Below are positions 1 through 11,537 of a DNA stretch of 64,000 bases, piece by piece. Origin of the DNA: Sipunculus nudus (Eukaryota > Annelida > Sipuncula > Golfingiida > Sipunculidae); NCBI GenBank assembly GCA_026874595.1, contig CM049308.1:37010027-37074026 (forward strand), read 5' to 3'. The position numbers and the translations under genes are program-made. Within the stretch, counting starts at the first letter, position 1. Each line of letters starts with the position of its first letter. The notes under the pieces were generated by a model. The model saw only the letters and a list, made by a program, of their open reading frames with translations. It did not search any database and had not been told where the DNA came from.

Positions 1-640
1 ATAATAACTAATAGAAGGCACTCTCCATGACACGGATGTTGACGCTCGGTAGTCGGTAAATATATAATTTATTTTATACGAGATTTGTATGATCGTTATA
101 AACTCGTCTCTATTGTCAACTCCCAAATACCTATAATGTATGTAAACCGTGATAAGTAAATCAATCTTTGTTCTCCTTGAATGGCCATAGATCCCGCTCC
201 CCTTGTTCCTGTGTAAACACGCGGTTACCTATTAGGCCCGGCTATGCACCTGTTCTGACGCGGGTCCCGGTTGTCGAGTGCTTAGCGCACCTTGGCACTC
301 GGCCAAAACTGTAAGCTCCGCCTACTGAAGTCTATGCACATGGTGTTTGACAAGTCGCTGGTGTGACAGGACAAACTTTTATCGTTTTAATACGTTTTTA
401 AAGCAAAATAGTTTTTTTTATTTTATGCCTATACTAAATTTGAAGGATTTTATTAAGGTATAAGTAAAAAATGAAATGATTTGTGAAGATTTAAAAAATA
501 AATACTCTGTAAAATCGTAATTTTTAAACTTAACTCACTAAACAAAAAATGCCTGGGGATTATTATCTAAATTCTCGATTTATTTAAGAAGATTTTCTGT
601 ATCTGCTTTAGTTGTGCTGGAATAAACAATTTTTTGTTAA
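1..640. other. intronic DNA, no gene seen
   Basis: AT-rich sequence with a noticeably more GC- and CpG-rich patch at about 185-370. No exon with a plausible reading frame and splice borders is visible, and no RNA gene. It is presumed to lie in the B3GALNT2 intron upstream of the 5342 exon, because that exon needs an earlier one. The GC-rich patch has no partner elsewhere in the window that I could find. Confidence 0.4.
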
Positions 641-2751
641 AAATTAAAATTTAAACCACCATGTCAAGTATTGTTTACATCAGGCCAGCCCAGTACAAGT
701 TGTATGCAGAGAGCTATATATAGCTATGCAGCCCTGGCCTCCCAAACCTATTACATAACCCACTACATTCCCGGCTCCCTTTGCCCAGCTGAGCCTAGGT
801 TCCCCTTAGTTGCAAATTTTTGCCAGTAAGCACTGTAGATTTAATTTCATAGTATGCACATATGTTTTTAAGCTTTTAAGATCTTAAATTTGAATGGTAG
901 AAATGGTTGCTTTTATCAGTTTAGAAGACCATGACATAACTGCTGTTTACATCAGGCACAGCCTATGCCATAGGTGGTGACGACACTTGAGGTTATTTAT
1001 GTAATGTTTAACAGGTGGATTAAACCAGGGGAATCTAAAAATTTCAATGTTAAATTCAGTTTTTGTTCAGACTGTTGAAAAATTTAGGATAAATTTTAAA
1101 CAAAATAAATTTTCAGGATTTGAATACCGAGCTGTACATATTGCAAATTTATGTTCAAATGTGATTAAATATTAGGATCTAATATAAGTGCTCATTGACA
1201 TGTTTGAATATATAATAATTAAGCATAAATATAGCATTTCATTCTTATATCTGAAAGTAGGCTAGACCTTGCTATGAAAAACACTGGTACACTCAAATAA
1301 TCTGGAAAATTGGGCAAAGTTCATAGGATTTAATCTTTAGTATACATGGAAATATATTTAACTGTTGAGAACTATTACGTTTTACACATTTTTTGGTCTC
1401 CCGCTGGGTCTGTCTGTCAGGTTTTTTCGTTTCCGTGCAATAACTTGCTTAATATATTCCAATTTCATTCAAATTTGGGCAGTGATTGCTCTCATGCATA
1501 CCTTGGTTGGGATTGGTTTTGGAGTGTCTGTCTTAAAAAAAAATTTATTATCACCAGCTCCAAAAAAAAAAAGAAGAATTTCCCTTCTGATCCCAATTCA
1601 AACAAAAATTAGGACATGTGGAGACATCATCAGGGGACAATGAAAATTAAAACACAGGCACTTTGACATGTGGAGACATCTTAAGGTAAGAAAATAAAAA
1701 TTAAAACATATTGAGAAGGCAAGCATGAGGATCACAGAATCCTAAAATAACACGAGTCAGAAGTGGGGACATGAGTTCCATGAATTTTTAAAGGGGCCCA
1801 AAAAGCATGATGAATTAACAAGAAAAATAGCTTCTTCCCTTTAAAATATATATGTACCTGCCAAAATACTGCCTTGAAACCATTTGCTTACTGTCAAAAA
1901 CATTGGTGCGATCACAGATGTCAACATAAACACAGCACGCGAGGCTGTGTCAACACGTGTCAATAAGGAGATGCCATGAGTGACTTGGCCCCAAGAAAAT
2001 GTAATACATGTTCCACTGGCTGAAACACTGCATGCTTTGGCTCACAAACAGACCTCCAGTCATGCAACCTTGTTATGGTAAACAAAACATGTGCACTGTG
2101 TTTACCAACACGCAGAGCTATAACAAGGTGTTAAACAGCCATATGTGAGGTACTGAGACAGTGTGCTGGGATGTTTTTGCTGGGAAACTTTTATATAAAG
2201 CAAAACTGAACTGATAGTGTGAAAGAATAGGCTCCTGATTATGTCCCTTTAAATGTATCCTTTCATATAACACTTTGGCCAATTACTATTTTTTTCCTTA
2301 TTGCATCCTTAAATGGTTTCAGATGACAAGTTTCATATATTACCCATTGCAGATGCAGTATATACCTAATTGGCTTGTTTTAACTTGCTTATCAAATTTA
2401 GTTTATGACATTTGAAAATGGAAAATTTTAACTTTTTTACAGCATTTTATTTTAGTTAATAAATTGAATGTGTAGTACTATGCTTTAGCTCATGTCCTCG
2501 TGTCCATTATTCTATACTTAACAGGGTTTCTTAGTTCCCAAGATATATTTACAAATGTTTTTTTTTTTTCCAGTAACTTAGTTGATATACTGAAAGATTA
2601 ACAAATACATGTATGTCATCATGAGAGGCTTCTCCATCTTTCATGTAGTCCATAAAAGTAAAAACAGTCAACACAACTACAAGGGTTTTATACAAATATT
2701 CTCAAAATCTATTTCAGCTGAACACCATGACCCACAGGTCCCTTTTATAAT
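640..2751 (+). repeat. family A element, old diverged copy (A1)
   Basis: The interior shares phrases with clearer A copies: a segment reading like CACCATGTCAAGTRTTG followed by TTTACATC, and the CTGTAAGCACTGT-GATTTAATTT module. It closes with a decayed A-type 3' end near 2714-2747 (CAGCTGAAC, then a damaged version of the GACCCATGGGTC palindrome). No 5' hairpin is recognisable, so the left border is approximate. It is the most diverged A copy here, hence probably the oldest. Confidence 0.5.
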
Positions 2752-2915
2752 CATGAAATTCAAGGAAATAAATGGTCATATTATGTCTTGAACCAGCTGT
2801 AATGAACTCAACCCAGAACATCTAATTTAAAATCAAGTTGTTTGTTGAATCCAGTAAGATGAATTAATTGGATCAGTTCAGTGTTGACTTGTCAAACAGG
2901 AGTTAACACCATTTT

Positions 2916-4542
2916 TAGCTCAGCTGAGTATAAGTCATCTGAGCTATAGTCGTGGTCCATTGTCCATAGTCCGTCCGTCTGTCTAGCTGTCCATCCGTCT
3001 GGATGTCCGTCCGTAAGACTGGCACGTTTGGACACCATAAGACCTACGAATCTGAAATTCGGCATACAGTTAGACTTCCCCAAAATCTCCTACCATGCCG
3101 AAAATTGGGTCAATAGGACTTCATTCCTTCGAGATATTAAGGAAAAACCTCAATTTTTTATTATAAATCTATTTTCACACTTCAGGACTGCCTAATATCA
3201 AAACCACTCATCTGGTTTTCTTCATATTTACCATAAATATTCCTCTATATAGTTCCTATGTACATGAAAGAAATTTAGTCAGTATTATTTGATTTAAAAA
3301 AGTTATGGGCCCAAACATAATGGACTTTGTAAAAAAATCAGGAAAGATATTTGGTCACTTAAGACCAAAAGTGTTAAAGCTAAGGACTTTTTTCCAGTAA
3401 AATAACTTTAATTAATCAAAATTAAACTGATACCCAAAGTTAGATCAAAATCTTTTAAATGTTTTAAAATATTAGCAAAAATAAAAATTGGTACCTTAAA
3501 TTTTGCTCAACTTTGGCCATGGCACGTTTTTTTCCTGTAAGTACTATGGATTTAATTTTCACAGCACATGCACATAAGGATTTAATCTGTTAAAGTCTGA
3601 AATTTAAAAATAAAAGCTGCAAAATTAGGCTAGAAATTGAATTTATTTTGGAGGCTCTTGTTGTATTCCCTTGCATTGTCAAGCAGTCCACTTTGGTGAC
3701 TGTAGGTCATTCAGTGCAGCTCTCCCCACGGAGCTGAGCTTGATCAGGCTGTCTGCAGTTAATACCATACCACAGGGAGCCTTTTTCTCTGGCAACCCCC
3801 GCTCCCCACCCTCTGCTCCCCACCCACCCCCCACCCCACCCCCATTCTGTTGACAGACCTGTACTATGAACTAGATGAATCTTAACATTAACATTTTTTC
3901 AGGCAACGAGCAGTAACAACGGAGACCCCTCCCCCCACCCACCCCTTCAATACACAGGACTAATAAACAAGATGAATTTTATAATTTTAATGTTAAATAA
4001 ATTCTTTTTGATGAGACTTGGACAATTTTGATTGTTTTAAAGAAAAAAAAATCAGGAATTAAATCCTAATATTCAAATGTGATAAGATATTAGGATCTAA
4101 TGTCAGTGCCAACTGACAAGATTTAAATACTTTGTAGCATTGCATACATATCTCCTAAAGTTGGCAGGGCCTAGGTGTGAATAACACTGTAACTAAGTAT
4201 TAAAATAAGGAATATTGGTCAAACTTTGTTGGATTAATTTTTAACTCATATGGCCATATATTTAACTTTTTAAAACTTAATTACCTCACACATTATTTGT
4301 TTATGAAATGTTACTTTTATATAACACTTACCGTAGGCCTATTTGTTCCCTTGGTGCATCACTAAATGGTTTAGCTCATGTCCATTATTCTATAATTTAC
4401 AGAGTTTCATTTTAGCAGGGCGATTTTCACATAGCTATTCTAATGATAATATACATGAAAAACCAAAAGAAATAAAAATATTTTGCAGTTACTAATATTT
4501 TCCAAAATTCAGCTGAGCGATGTGACCCATGGGTCCCTTGTT
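2916..4542 (+). repeat. family A Helentron-like non-autonomous element (A2)
   Basis: The 5' end follows a T run and begins AGCTCAGCTGA, with a partial hairpin closing at CTGAGCTATAG. A GTCC/GTCT-rich tract follows at about 2968-3015. The interior is AT-rich with the A phrases GGCACGTTT, CTCCTACCATGCC and TTATGGGCCCAAACATAAT. The 3' end is TCAGCTGAGC, the exact reverse complement of GCTCAGCTGA, then an ACCCATGGGT palindrome and CCCTTGTT. It has no long open frame, so it is non-autonomous. The family assignment to Helentron/HINE/pearl-type elements is inferred from this architecture. Confidence 0.8.
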
Positions 4543-5341
4543 ATTTACCTCTCCATTGCATTTTGATTCCAGCTAAATAACTTAATATTAAGATTGATCT
4601 CAATTCATTTCCAGTCAAAATCATCAAATGCTATTTTGTGAAAAATGTAGAAGTTCCAGTAATTTGTTCATTGCCTACGATACATTCTAAATAAGACTCA
4701 ATTAGATTTTTTGTGCCTTCATTGCATCATAATTTAGCTTACCACTAATCCAGTTAAGATGTCTTTTTTCTTAACTATTTTGGTTGACACATTGACAACA
4801 TTTGTCACATTTGGTTGCCACATTGTATCTTTCTTTCTAACTGCTTTGGTTGTCACATTGACTTTGAAAAACCAAACTGTTGAAGAGTACAGATAACCCT
4901 TATCATCACTGCTTTTTGAAGGCTAAAGTTGCCTGGAGCCAGAACCATTGGTTCTTTAAGTTAATCAGCTATCACACTACAGGATGTATCTTTCATTGTG
5001 AGATACTTGTGATCTCTGACACTCATTTACTTTTTTTATCTTTTTCCAGCTACAAATATGCCCTCCCACTCTATATTAATTAGGTTTATATTTTGAATGT
5101 CCTCATGTTACTGGTTACCTTTCATATTCTATGCATATAACTTGATTAAATATCTAAAAGGAAAACCCACAATATTTCATCTCATTAAGTCATTTCACTC
5201 TTTGTGTGGGAGGTACAAAATCTACAGGTAATAGCATATATTTAACATAAATGACCTAAGAAACATTTTAAGAAATGATAAATAAATAGCTTTTCTCGTA
5301 CTTTCTTTAAAATATATTTTATATTAATATTTTAATTGCAG
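4543..5341 (+). other. intron end upstream of the first visible exon
   Basis: AT-rich intronic DNA ending in a pyrimidine-poor but usable acceptor (TTTTAATTGCAG, AG at 5340-5341). Around 4771-4866 there are two or three degenerate copies of a short segment containing TTGGTTGNCACATTG. No exon is seen. Confidence 0.6.
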
Positions 5342-5464
5342 GGCAATTGAGAGGACATCCTTTGAATATCTTCTCAAAACAGATGATGATTGCTTCATAA
5401 ATATTCATGGAATTTTAGACAAACTGAAAAGTTTCAGAGGACAGCAGAAAACCTGGTGGGGAAG
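5342..5464 (+). CDS. B3GALNT2: B3GALNT2 exon carrying the DDD motif (GT31 glycosyltransferase)
   Basis: This 123-nt exon encodes about 41 residues, including LLKTDDDCFINIHG and ending at KTWWGR. TDDD is the DxD-type motif that binds the metal and UDP-sugar in GT31 enzymes. The segment aligns by eye with the vertebrate B3GALNT2 region around LLLKTDDDC and FWWG. B3GALNT2 transfers GalNAc in beta-1,3 linkage to GlcNAc on O-mannose glycans (core M3 of alpha-dystroglycan) in the ER. The acceptor AG is 5340-5341 and the donor GTGAGT starts at 5465. The exon starts with the last base of a split codon and ends with two bases (AG) of another, completed to AGA (Arg) by the next exon at 36123. Any further upstream exons are outside the window. 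Other GT31 members share TDDD, so the assignment rests mainly on the later exons. Confidence 0.92.
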
Positions 5465-6356
5465 GTGAGTAAACCATCAGCAATTCCGTGCGCCCTTATT
5501 GAAGACTTTGATATGCTAAATATTCATGGGAGTTTCAAATTCATAATCTGACAAAATAAGTAAAAATGAAAATTTGTGATATTATTATTCCCCAGTTGGG
5601 TTCAAAAGATATCTTTTAGGTTATCACTGTGTTATGTTTTATAACCTTGAACACTAAAGCTTAATTTGAAATATCCATGGGAAAAGTGCAGTGACTTCAG
5701 GCTGATTGTTGCAAAAGTTGATGCCAATTATATAAGGCTTGCACTTTTTGATCAAAGTTATGTGCAGTCACACCTTCAGTAGAGGTTACTACTACAAAAC
5801 ATCTAGCAGCCACTGGAATAAGAATTCCACACATGACGTGCAACAATTATCCACTGAGTACCACTGATTATAATTCTGTGAATATGTACACTAATTACAG
5901 TACACACATTGGCTACCCTCAAAGGGATGTCAGCACCTTTTTAGTGATGTCAGTAAAAAATATGAACAAACAAAATATACAAAATTCATGAAAAATTAAA
6001 CCTTCACTCTAAAAAAAACCCAACAACAATATTTTGCTGCATCATCAACCAGGTATTCTCGTTTCATAGGCCAGTCCTTAGCTGTCATAAATTGCATGAC
6101 TATAAAAACGTGTATATCAAGAGGAGGAAGAATTGGAAAAAAAATAGAGTCAACTTTCATGCACCGATACATGAGAATAAAATGGCTCAAATGTATTCCC
6201 TGGAAGAAAACAAATTGAGGACAAATTTTTTTGGCACTTTTGAACAGGAAAGCCTTCAGAGTAATTTAATTGTCATTATGGACAAACCACTAAGATCAGG
6301 TGCCCTACCTGTTTGCATCTGTGGTCACTGCTTTCTCAGGTCATCATTCATGTTTT
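5465..6356 (+). other. start of 30.7-kb intron, no gene seen
   Basis: Begins with a strong donor (GTGAGT at 5465-5470). AT-rich, no exon, no repeat border and no open frame with recognisable product. The intron as a whole runs from 5465 to 36122 and is mostly repeat elements. Confidence 0.6.
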
Positions 6357-8912
6357 TAGCTCAGCTGACTATAAGTCATCTGAGCTATAGTCGTGGTCCG
6401 TCTTCCGTCTGTCAGTCCGTCCGTATATGTGGCACGTTTTAAACCGTAAGACCTAGGAATCCAAAATTTGGCATAATGTTAAATGTCCCCATGATCTCCT
6501 ACCAAGCCGAAAACTGGGTCTTTGCGACTTCGTTCCTATGAGAATTTAAGGAAAAACCTCAATTTTTAATTAAAAACCTATTTTCACACTTCAGGACTGC
6601 CTAATATCAAAACCACTCATCTGTTTTTCCTCATATTTACCATAAATAATCCTCTATATAGTTCCTATGTACATGCCAGAAATAAGGTCTGTATTAAATA
6701 ATTTTAAAAAGTTATGGGCCCAAACATAATGCATTTTGTGAATAATCAGGAAAGAAATTTGATCACTTAACACAAAACTTGTTAAAGCTAAGAACTTTTT
6801 TACTAGTAGTATTACTTTTATTAATCAAAATTAAATTGTATACCCAAAATTAGATCAAAATCTTTTAAATTTTTTAAAATATTAGCAAAAATAAAAAATT
6901 GGTACCTTAAATTTTGCCCAAATTTGACCATGGCACGTTTTTTCCTGTAACTGCTGTGGATTTAATTTTCAAAGCATGTTTTTGTTAGCATTTAACTGTT
7001 AACACCAAAAATTTGAAACCAGTTGATCAGAAACTGTAGATTTTATTCAAGTTTTCAAGCATGCACCATGTCACATATTGTTTACATCAAGCTAGTGTTA
7101 TGCAGTTTGCTAGAGCTCAGCTTCTCCAGCTTCAGCTCTAAGTTCCTTAAATTTGGCATACAGTTAGAGGTATCCAAAATCTCCTACCATGCCAAAATTT
7201 GGTCACTAGGACTTAATTCCTTCGAGATATTAATGAAAAACTTAATTTTTCCATTAAAAACCCTTTGTTACACTTTAAGACTGCCTAATATCAAAACCAC
7301 AGATCTGACTTTGATTATATATAATATACATATTTTTCTATACATTCGCTATGCACATGCCAGAAATGATGTCAGTATTGCATAATTTTTAAAGTTATGG
7401 GCCCAAACATAATGCACTTTTAAAAAAATTTAGAAATATATTTACTCACCTAAGATGAGAATTGCTGAAGCTGGAGACTTTTTTTCAGGAATATAACTTT
7501 ATTTAATCAAGATTCAATTGTTTACCCAAAATTATATCTTAAGTTTGCAAATTTTTCAAGTTATTAGCATAAATATAAAATCAATACCTTAAATTTTGTC
7601 CTACTTTGGCAATGGCACGTTTTTTCCCTGTAAGCACTGTTAATTTAATTTTCACAGCATATATACATAAGGATTTAATCTTTTAAATTCTGAAATTTCA
7701 AAGGAATTGATTGAAAAGAGTAGCTTTTATTCAAGTTTTCATACACAATGTCAAGTGTTGTTTACATCTAGCCCTCCTTAAAGTAGTACAGCCTTCACTT
7801 GCATTATGTAACCCACCCCAGGCAGCTTGCCTTGGCTCAGCTTGGCCACTACTAGCAGGCTTCCCCTCTGCCCTGTACCCCCCCCCCCCCCACCCCTAGA
7901 TGGTGCATTAACTAGATGAATGTTATAATTTTCATTTTATTCTTGGCTGTGCAATGCTACATTTAAGATTTTGTATTTACTTCCAGGGTTAAAAGAGTGC
8001 ACATTTAATTGTGTCCACAAAGTGGTGTATTGCTATGAAAGAGTGGATGTTCATCAGATAAGTAATTCCTTACTTGAGAGAGTAAAAACTTCACCTGGTG
8101 TGAAATTGAATATTAATTCCAGTAATAAATTATAGCTGAGATTGTAATTAGCATAATGATATTGTTTGTCCCTCATTCAACCAACAGTGTGTATACTTTA
8201 TTTGAAAAGATGTTTTTATTTTACCAAATTTACTGACTCTTTTATTTTATTTCGGTGAATAAGATTAAGCATGTACTGAAAACTCCAACGTGCAAAACTT
8301 TTTAAAAGTGATTCAAGGAATAATCTTGTAGATGCCATGTTGTGGCATTATTTTCTTTTAAATTCAGTTTAGACATTTGTGATTTAAAAATAATAAAAAT
8401 ATATGTGTATGCATAATATGACCCAATATGAGCTACACTCTGGATATATAATGATTGCAACTTAGAATTCTAATATTTTAACTTATATTTTCAGTGTTTT
8501 TTAATACAAATTTATAAAACTTTTAAATAAAAAAAATTAATCAGATAAAAACTTTTTTAATGGAAAAAGTGGATATGCTTAAATAATAGGCTTATATATA
8601 AACTTAAATGCATTATTTCTGTGAAAGTGAAATAAAGGTATTAGTCCATTATGTCCACTGGCCTGTTCATCTGTAAATTTTTCATATGCATTACAGTATC
8701 TCAAAACTTTTACTGTTTTTCTTCGGGATAGTCTTGTCAGAGTATTAGTTTGCAATCATATATTTAGAACTTTACTAAAACCAAGTAGGAGGGCCTCTTT
8801 CCTCTTAGCTTCTCATATGCATATATAAATGAAAAACATTAAAATAGAATATTTTGCATTTGCAAAAATTTCACACTCAAGCTGAGCGCCGTGACCCATG
8901 GGTCCCTTGTTT
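6357..8912 (+). repeat. family A element, about 2.55 kb (A3)
   Basis: Complete copy. The 5' end after a T run is AGCTCAGCTGACTATAAGTC, folding as AGCTCAG/CTGAGCT around an inner TGACT-ATA-AGTCA stem. A short GTCC tract follows (about 6400-6424). The interior has two related modules, each holding the phrases CTCCTACCAWGCC, TTATGGGCCCAAACATAATG and ATGGCACGTTTTTTCC (around 6928 and 7608), so the unit is about 0.7 kb. A run of about 13 C lies at 7878-7890. The 3' end has CAAGCTGAGC, the palindrome GACCCATGGGTC and CCCTTGTT. The 3' border touches the 5' border of the next element (C1). Confidence 0.85.
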
Positions 8913-11537
8913 TTAACTCAGCTGACTTTCAGTCATGCTGAGCTATAGCGATCACTCTTCGTCCGTCGTCCGTCGTCCGTCTGTCTGTCTGTCTGTCTGT
9001 CCGTCTGTCTGTCTGTCCGTTAACTAGGCACAAATCGTAACCGCTGGACCTAGAATCTTGTAACTTGTCATTCTGAGAGGTCAATAAAAAATCTCCATGG
9101 AAACCTGAAATTAGGTCTCTGTTACCCATATCCTTTGAGCTATGGGGCCCCAAAGTACCCCCCCCCCCCGCCCGAATAATGGAAATTTCATACAAAAACT
9201 TCAGTATCTCATTAACTACAACCAAGATCACCATGATTCTTTGCATGGATATTGATTATGGAGTGTTTCATCAGTTTCTGGAGACTGGTGGTGCCACCTA
9301 TATTTTATTCAATTTTTCGAATTTTTTCCTCTATTTTTGAGACCTTTAAGGATGTAAACATCTGTTAACAGGGTACAAATCGTAACGACTAGACCTAGAA
9401 TCTTCATTCTTGACACACACGGAGACCCATGAAAAGTCTCCATGGAAACCTGAAATTATGTCTCTGTTACCCATATCCTTTGAGCTATGACACTCTAAAA
9501 TACAGCTCAGAATAATGGAAAATTTGATACAAAACTGAAGTATCCGAACAACTAATGCAGAGATCACCATAATTGTTTGCATGGATATTGATCATGGAGT
9601 GTTTCATCAGTTTCTGTAGACTGGGTGAGCCACCTCTATTTTTTTCCAATTTTTACGAATTTTTTTCTCTATATTTGAGTCCTTTAAAGATATGAACATC
9701 TGTTAACAGGGCCAAAATTATAACAACTTGACCTAGAATCTTCATTCTTGACACACAAGGAGACCCATGAAAAGCCTCCATGGAAACCTAAAATTAGGTC
9801 TCTGTTACCCATATCCTTTAAGCTGTATGGCTCCGAAATGCCCCCCATAATAATGAAAAATTTGATACAAAAACTGCAGTATCCCAATAACTACAACACT
9901 GATGGTAATGATTTTTGGCATACTTATTGATCATGAGGTGTTCCATCAGTTTCTGCAGACTGGGTGAGCCACCTCTATTTTTTTCCAATATTTACGAATT
10001 TTTTTCTCTATTTTTGAGACCTTTAAAGAATAGGTTATCTGGCAACAGGGTAAAAATCGTAACAACTGGACCTAGAATCTTCATTCTTGTCATGCAAGGA
10101 GGCCCATGAAAAGTGTCTGTGGAAACCCGAAATTAGGTCTCTGTTTCCCATATCCTTCAAGCTATAGGACTCCGAAGTATTCCTCAAATAATGGACAATT
10201 TGATACAAAAGCCGAAGTATCTAAACAACTAATGCAGAGATCACCATGATTCTTTGCATGGATATTGATTATGGAGTGTTTCATCAGTTTCTGGAGACTG
10301 GTGGTGCCACCTATATTTTATTCAATTTTTCGAATTTTTTTCTCTATTTTTGAGACCTTTAAAGAATAGGTTATCTGGCAACAGGGTAAAAATCGTAACA
10401 ACTGGACCTAGAATCTTCATTCTTGTCATGCAAGGAGGCCCATGAAAAGTGTCTGTGGAAACCCGAAATTAGGTCTCTGTTACCCATATCCTTCAAGCTA
10501 TAGGACTCCGAAGTATTCCTCAAATAATGGACAATTTGATACAAAAGCCGAAGTATCTAAACAACTAATGCAGAGATCACCATGATTCTTTGCATGGATA
10601 TTGATTATGGAGTGTTTCATCAGTTTCTGGAGACTGGTGGTGCCACCTATATTTTATTCAATTTTTCGAATTTTTTCCTCTATTTTTGAGACCTTTAAGG
10701 ATGTAAACATCTGTTAACAGGGTACAAATCTTAACCACTGGACCTAGAATCTTCATTCTTGACACACACGGAGACCCATGAAAAGTCTCCATGGAAACCT
10801 GAAATTATGTCTCTGTTACCCATATCCTTTGAGCTATGACACTCCAAAATACAGCTCAGAATAATGGAAAATTTGATACAAAACTGAAGTATCCGAACAA
10901 CTAATGCAGAGATCACCATAATTGTTTGCATGGATATTGATCATGGAGTGTTTTATCAGTTCCTGTACACTGGTGGTGCCACCTGTATTTTTTTTCAATT
11001 TTTTAGGGATTTTTTCTCTATTTATGAGACCTTCAAATAAAGTGGTCATCTGTTAACATGGCACAATCCGTAACTGCTGAACCTAGAATCTTCATTCTTG
11101 ACACACAGGGAGACCCATGAAAAGCCTCCATGGAAACCTGAAATTAGGTCTCTGTTACCCATATCCTTTAAGCTGTATGGCTCCGAAATACCCCCAAGAA
11201 TAATTAAAAATTTGATATAAACAAAAGCTACAATATCTGAATAACAAATGCTTGATATATAGCCATGATTCTTTGGATATATATTGATCATGGAGTTTTT
11301 CATCAGTTCCTGCAGACTGGTGGCACTAGCTGTATTTTTTTTTCAAATTTTTACAATTTTTTTTTTCTATTTATGAGACCTTCAAATGAAGTTGTCATCT
11401 GTCCAAAAGACCACTGAAACCCATTTCTAAGGACTCTTCACAAAATTCATGATTTGTTTGCACTCTGGCAGTCATTTTGCTCATTGTTCAACATTCCATG
11501 AATTCAGCTGAGCATCATGGCCCATGGGCCACTAGTT
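8913..11537 (+). repeat. family C element with satellite-like interior (C1)
   Basis: The 5' end is AACTCAGCTGACTTTCAGTC with a hairpin closing at CTGAGCTATAG, followed by GCGATCAC and a long GTCC/GTCT tract (about 8958-9020). The 3' end is TTCAGCTGAGC, then a CCCATGGG palindrome and ACTAGTT. Its ends resemble family A but the interior is different: tandem units of about 336-344 bp (separate entry). A C run lies at about 9159-9169. No protein-coding capacity is apparent. Short minus-strand frames repeating GNRDLISGFHGDFSW are simply the satellite unit read in one frame. Confidence 0.85.
9340..11400 (+). repeat. tandem array of about 338-bp units inside C1
   Basis: The anchor phrase ATCTGTTAACAGGG or its variant ATCTGGCAACAGGG recurs near 9360, 9700, 10037, 10373, 10709 and 11049, giving spacings of about 336-344 bp. 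Each unit carries GGACCTAGAATCTTCATTC, a stretch with ACCCATATCCTT, and a terminal GGTGGYGCCACCT or relic of it. The units starting near 10037 and 10373 are almost identical, and the unit near 9360 is almost identical to the one near 10709. That pattern fits unequal exchange or replication slippage within the array. Confidence 0.85.

Noticed and set aside
8929-11303. Several minus-strand open frames repeating a GNRDLISGFHGDFSW-like phrase, also seen near 16453-16671 and 53837-55429
   Set aside because: They are the C-family satellite unit read in one frame. The phrase recurs because the DNA repeats, and frames start and stop arbitrarily with no promoter or splice context.
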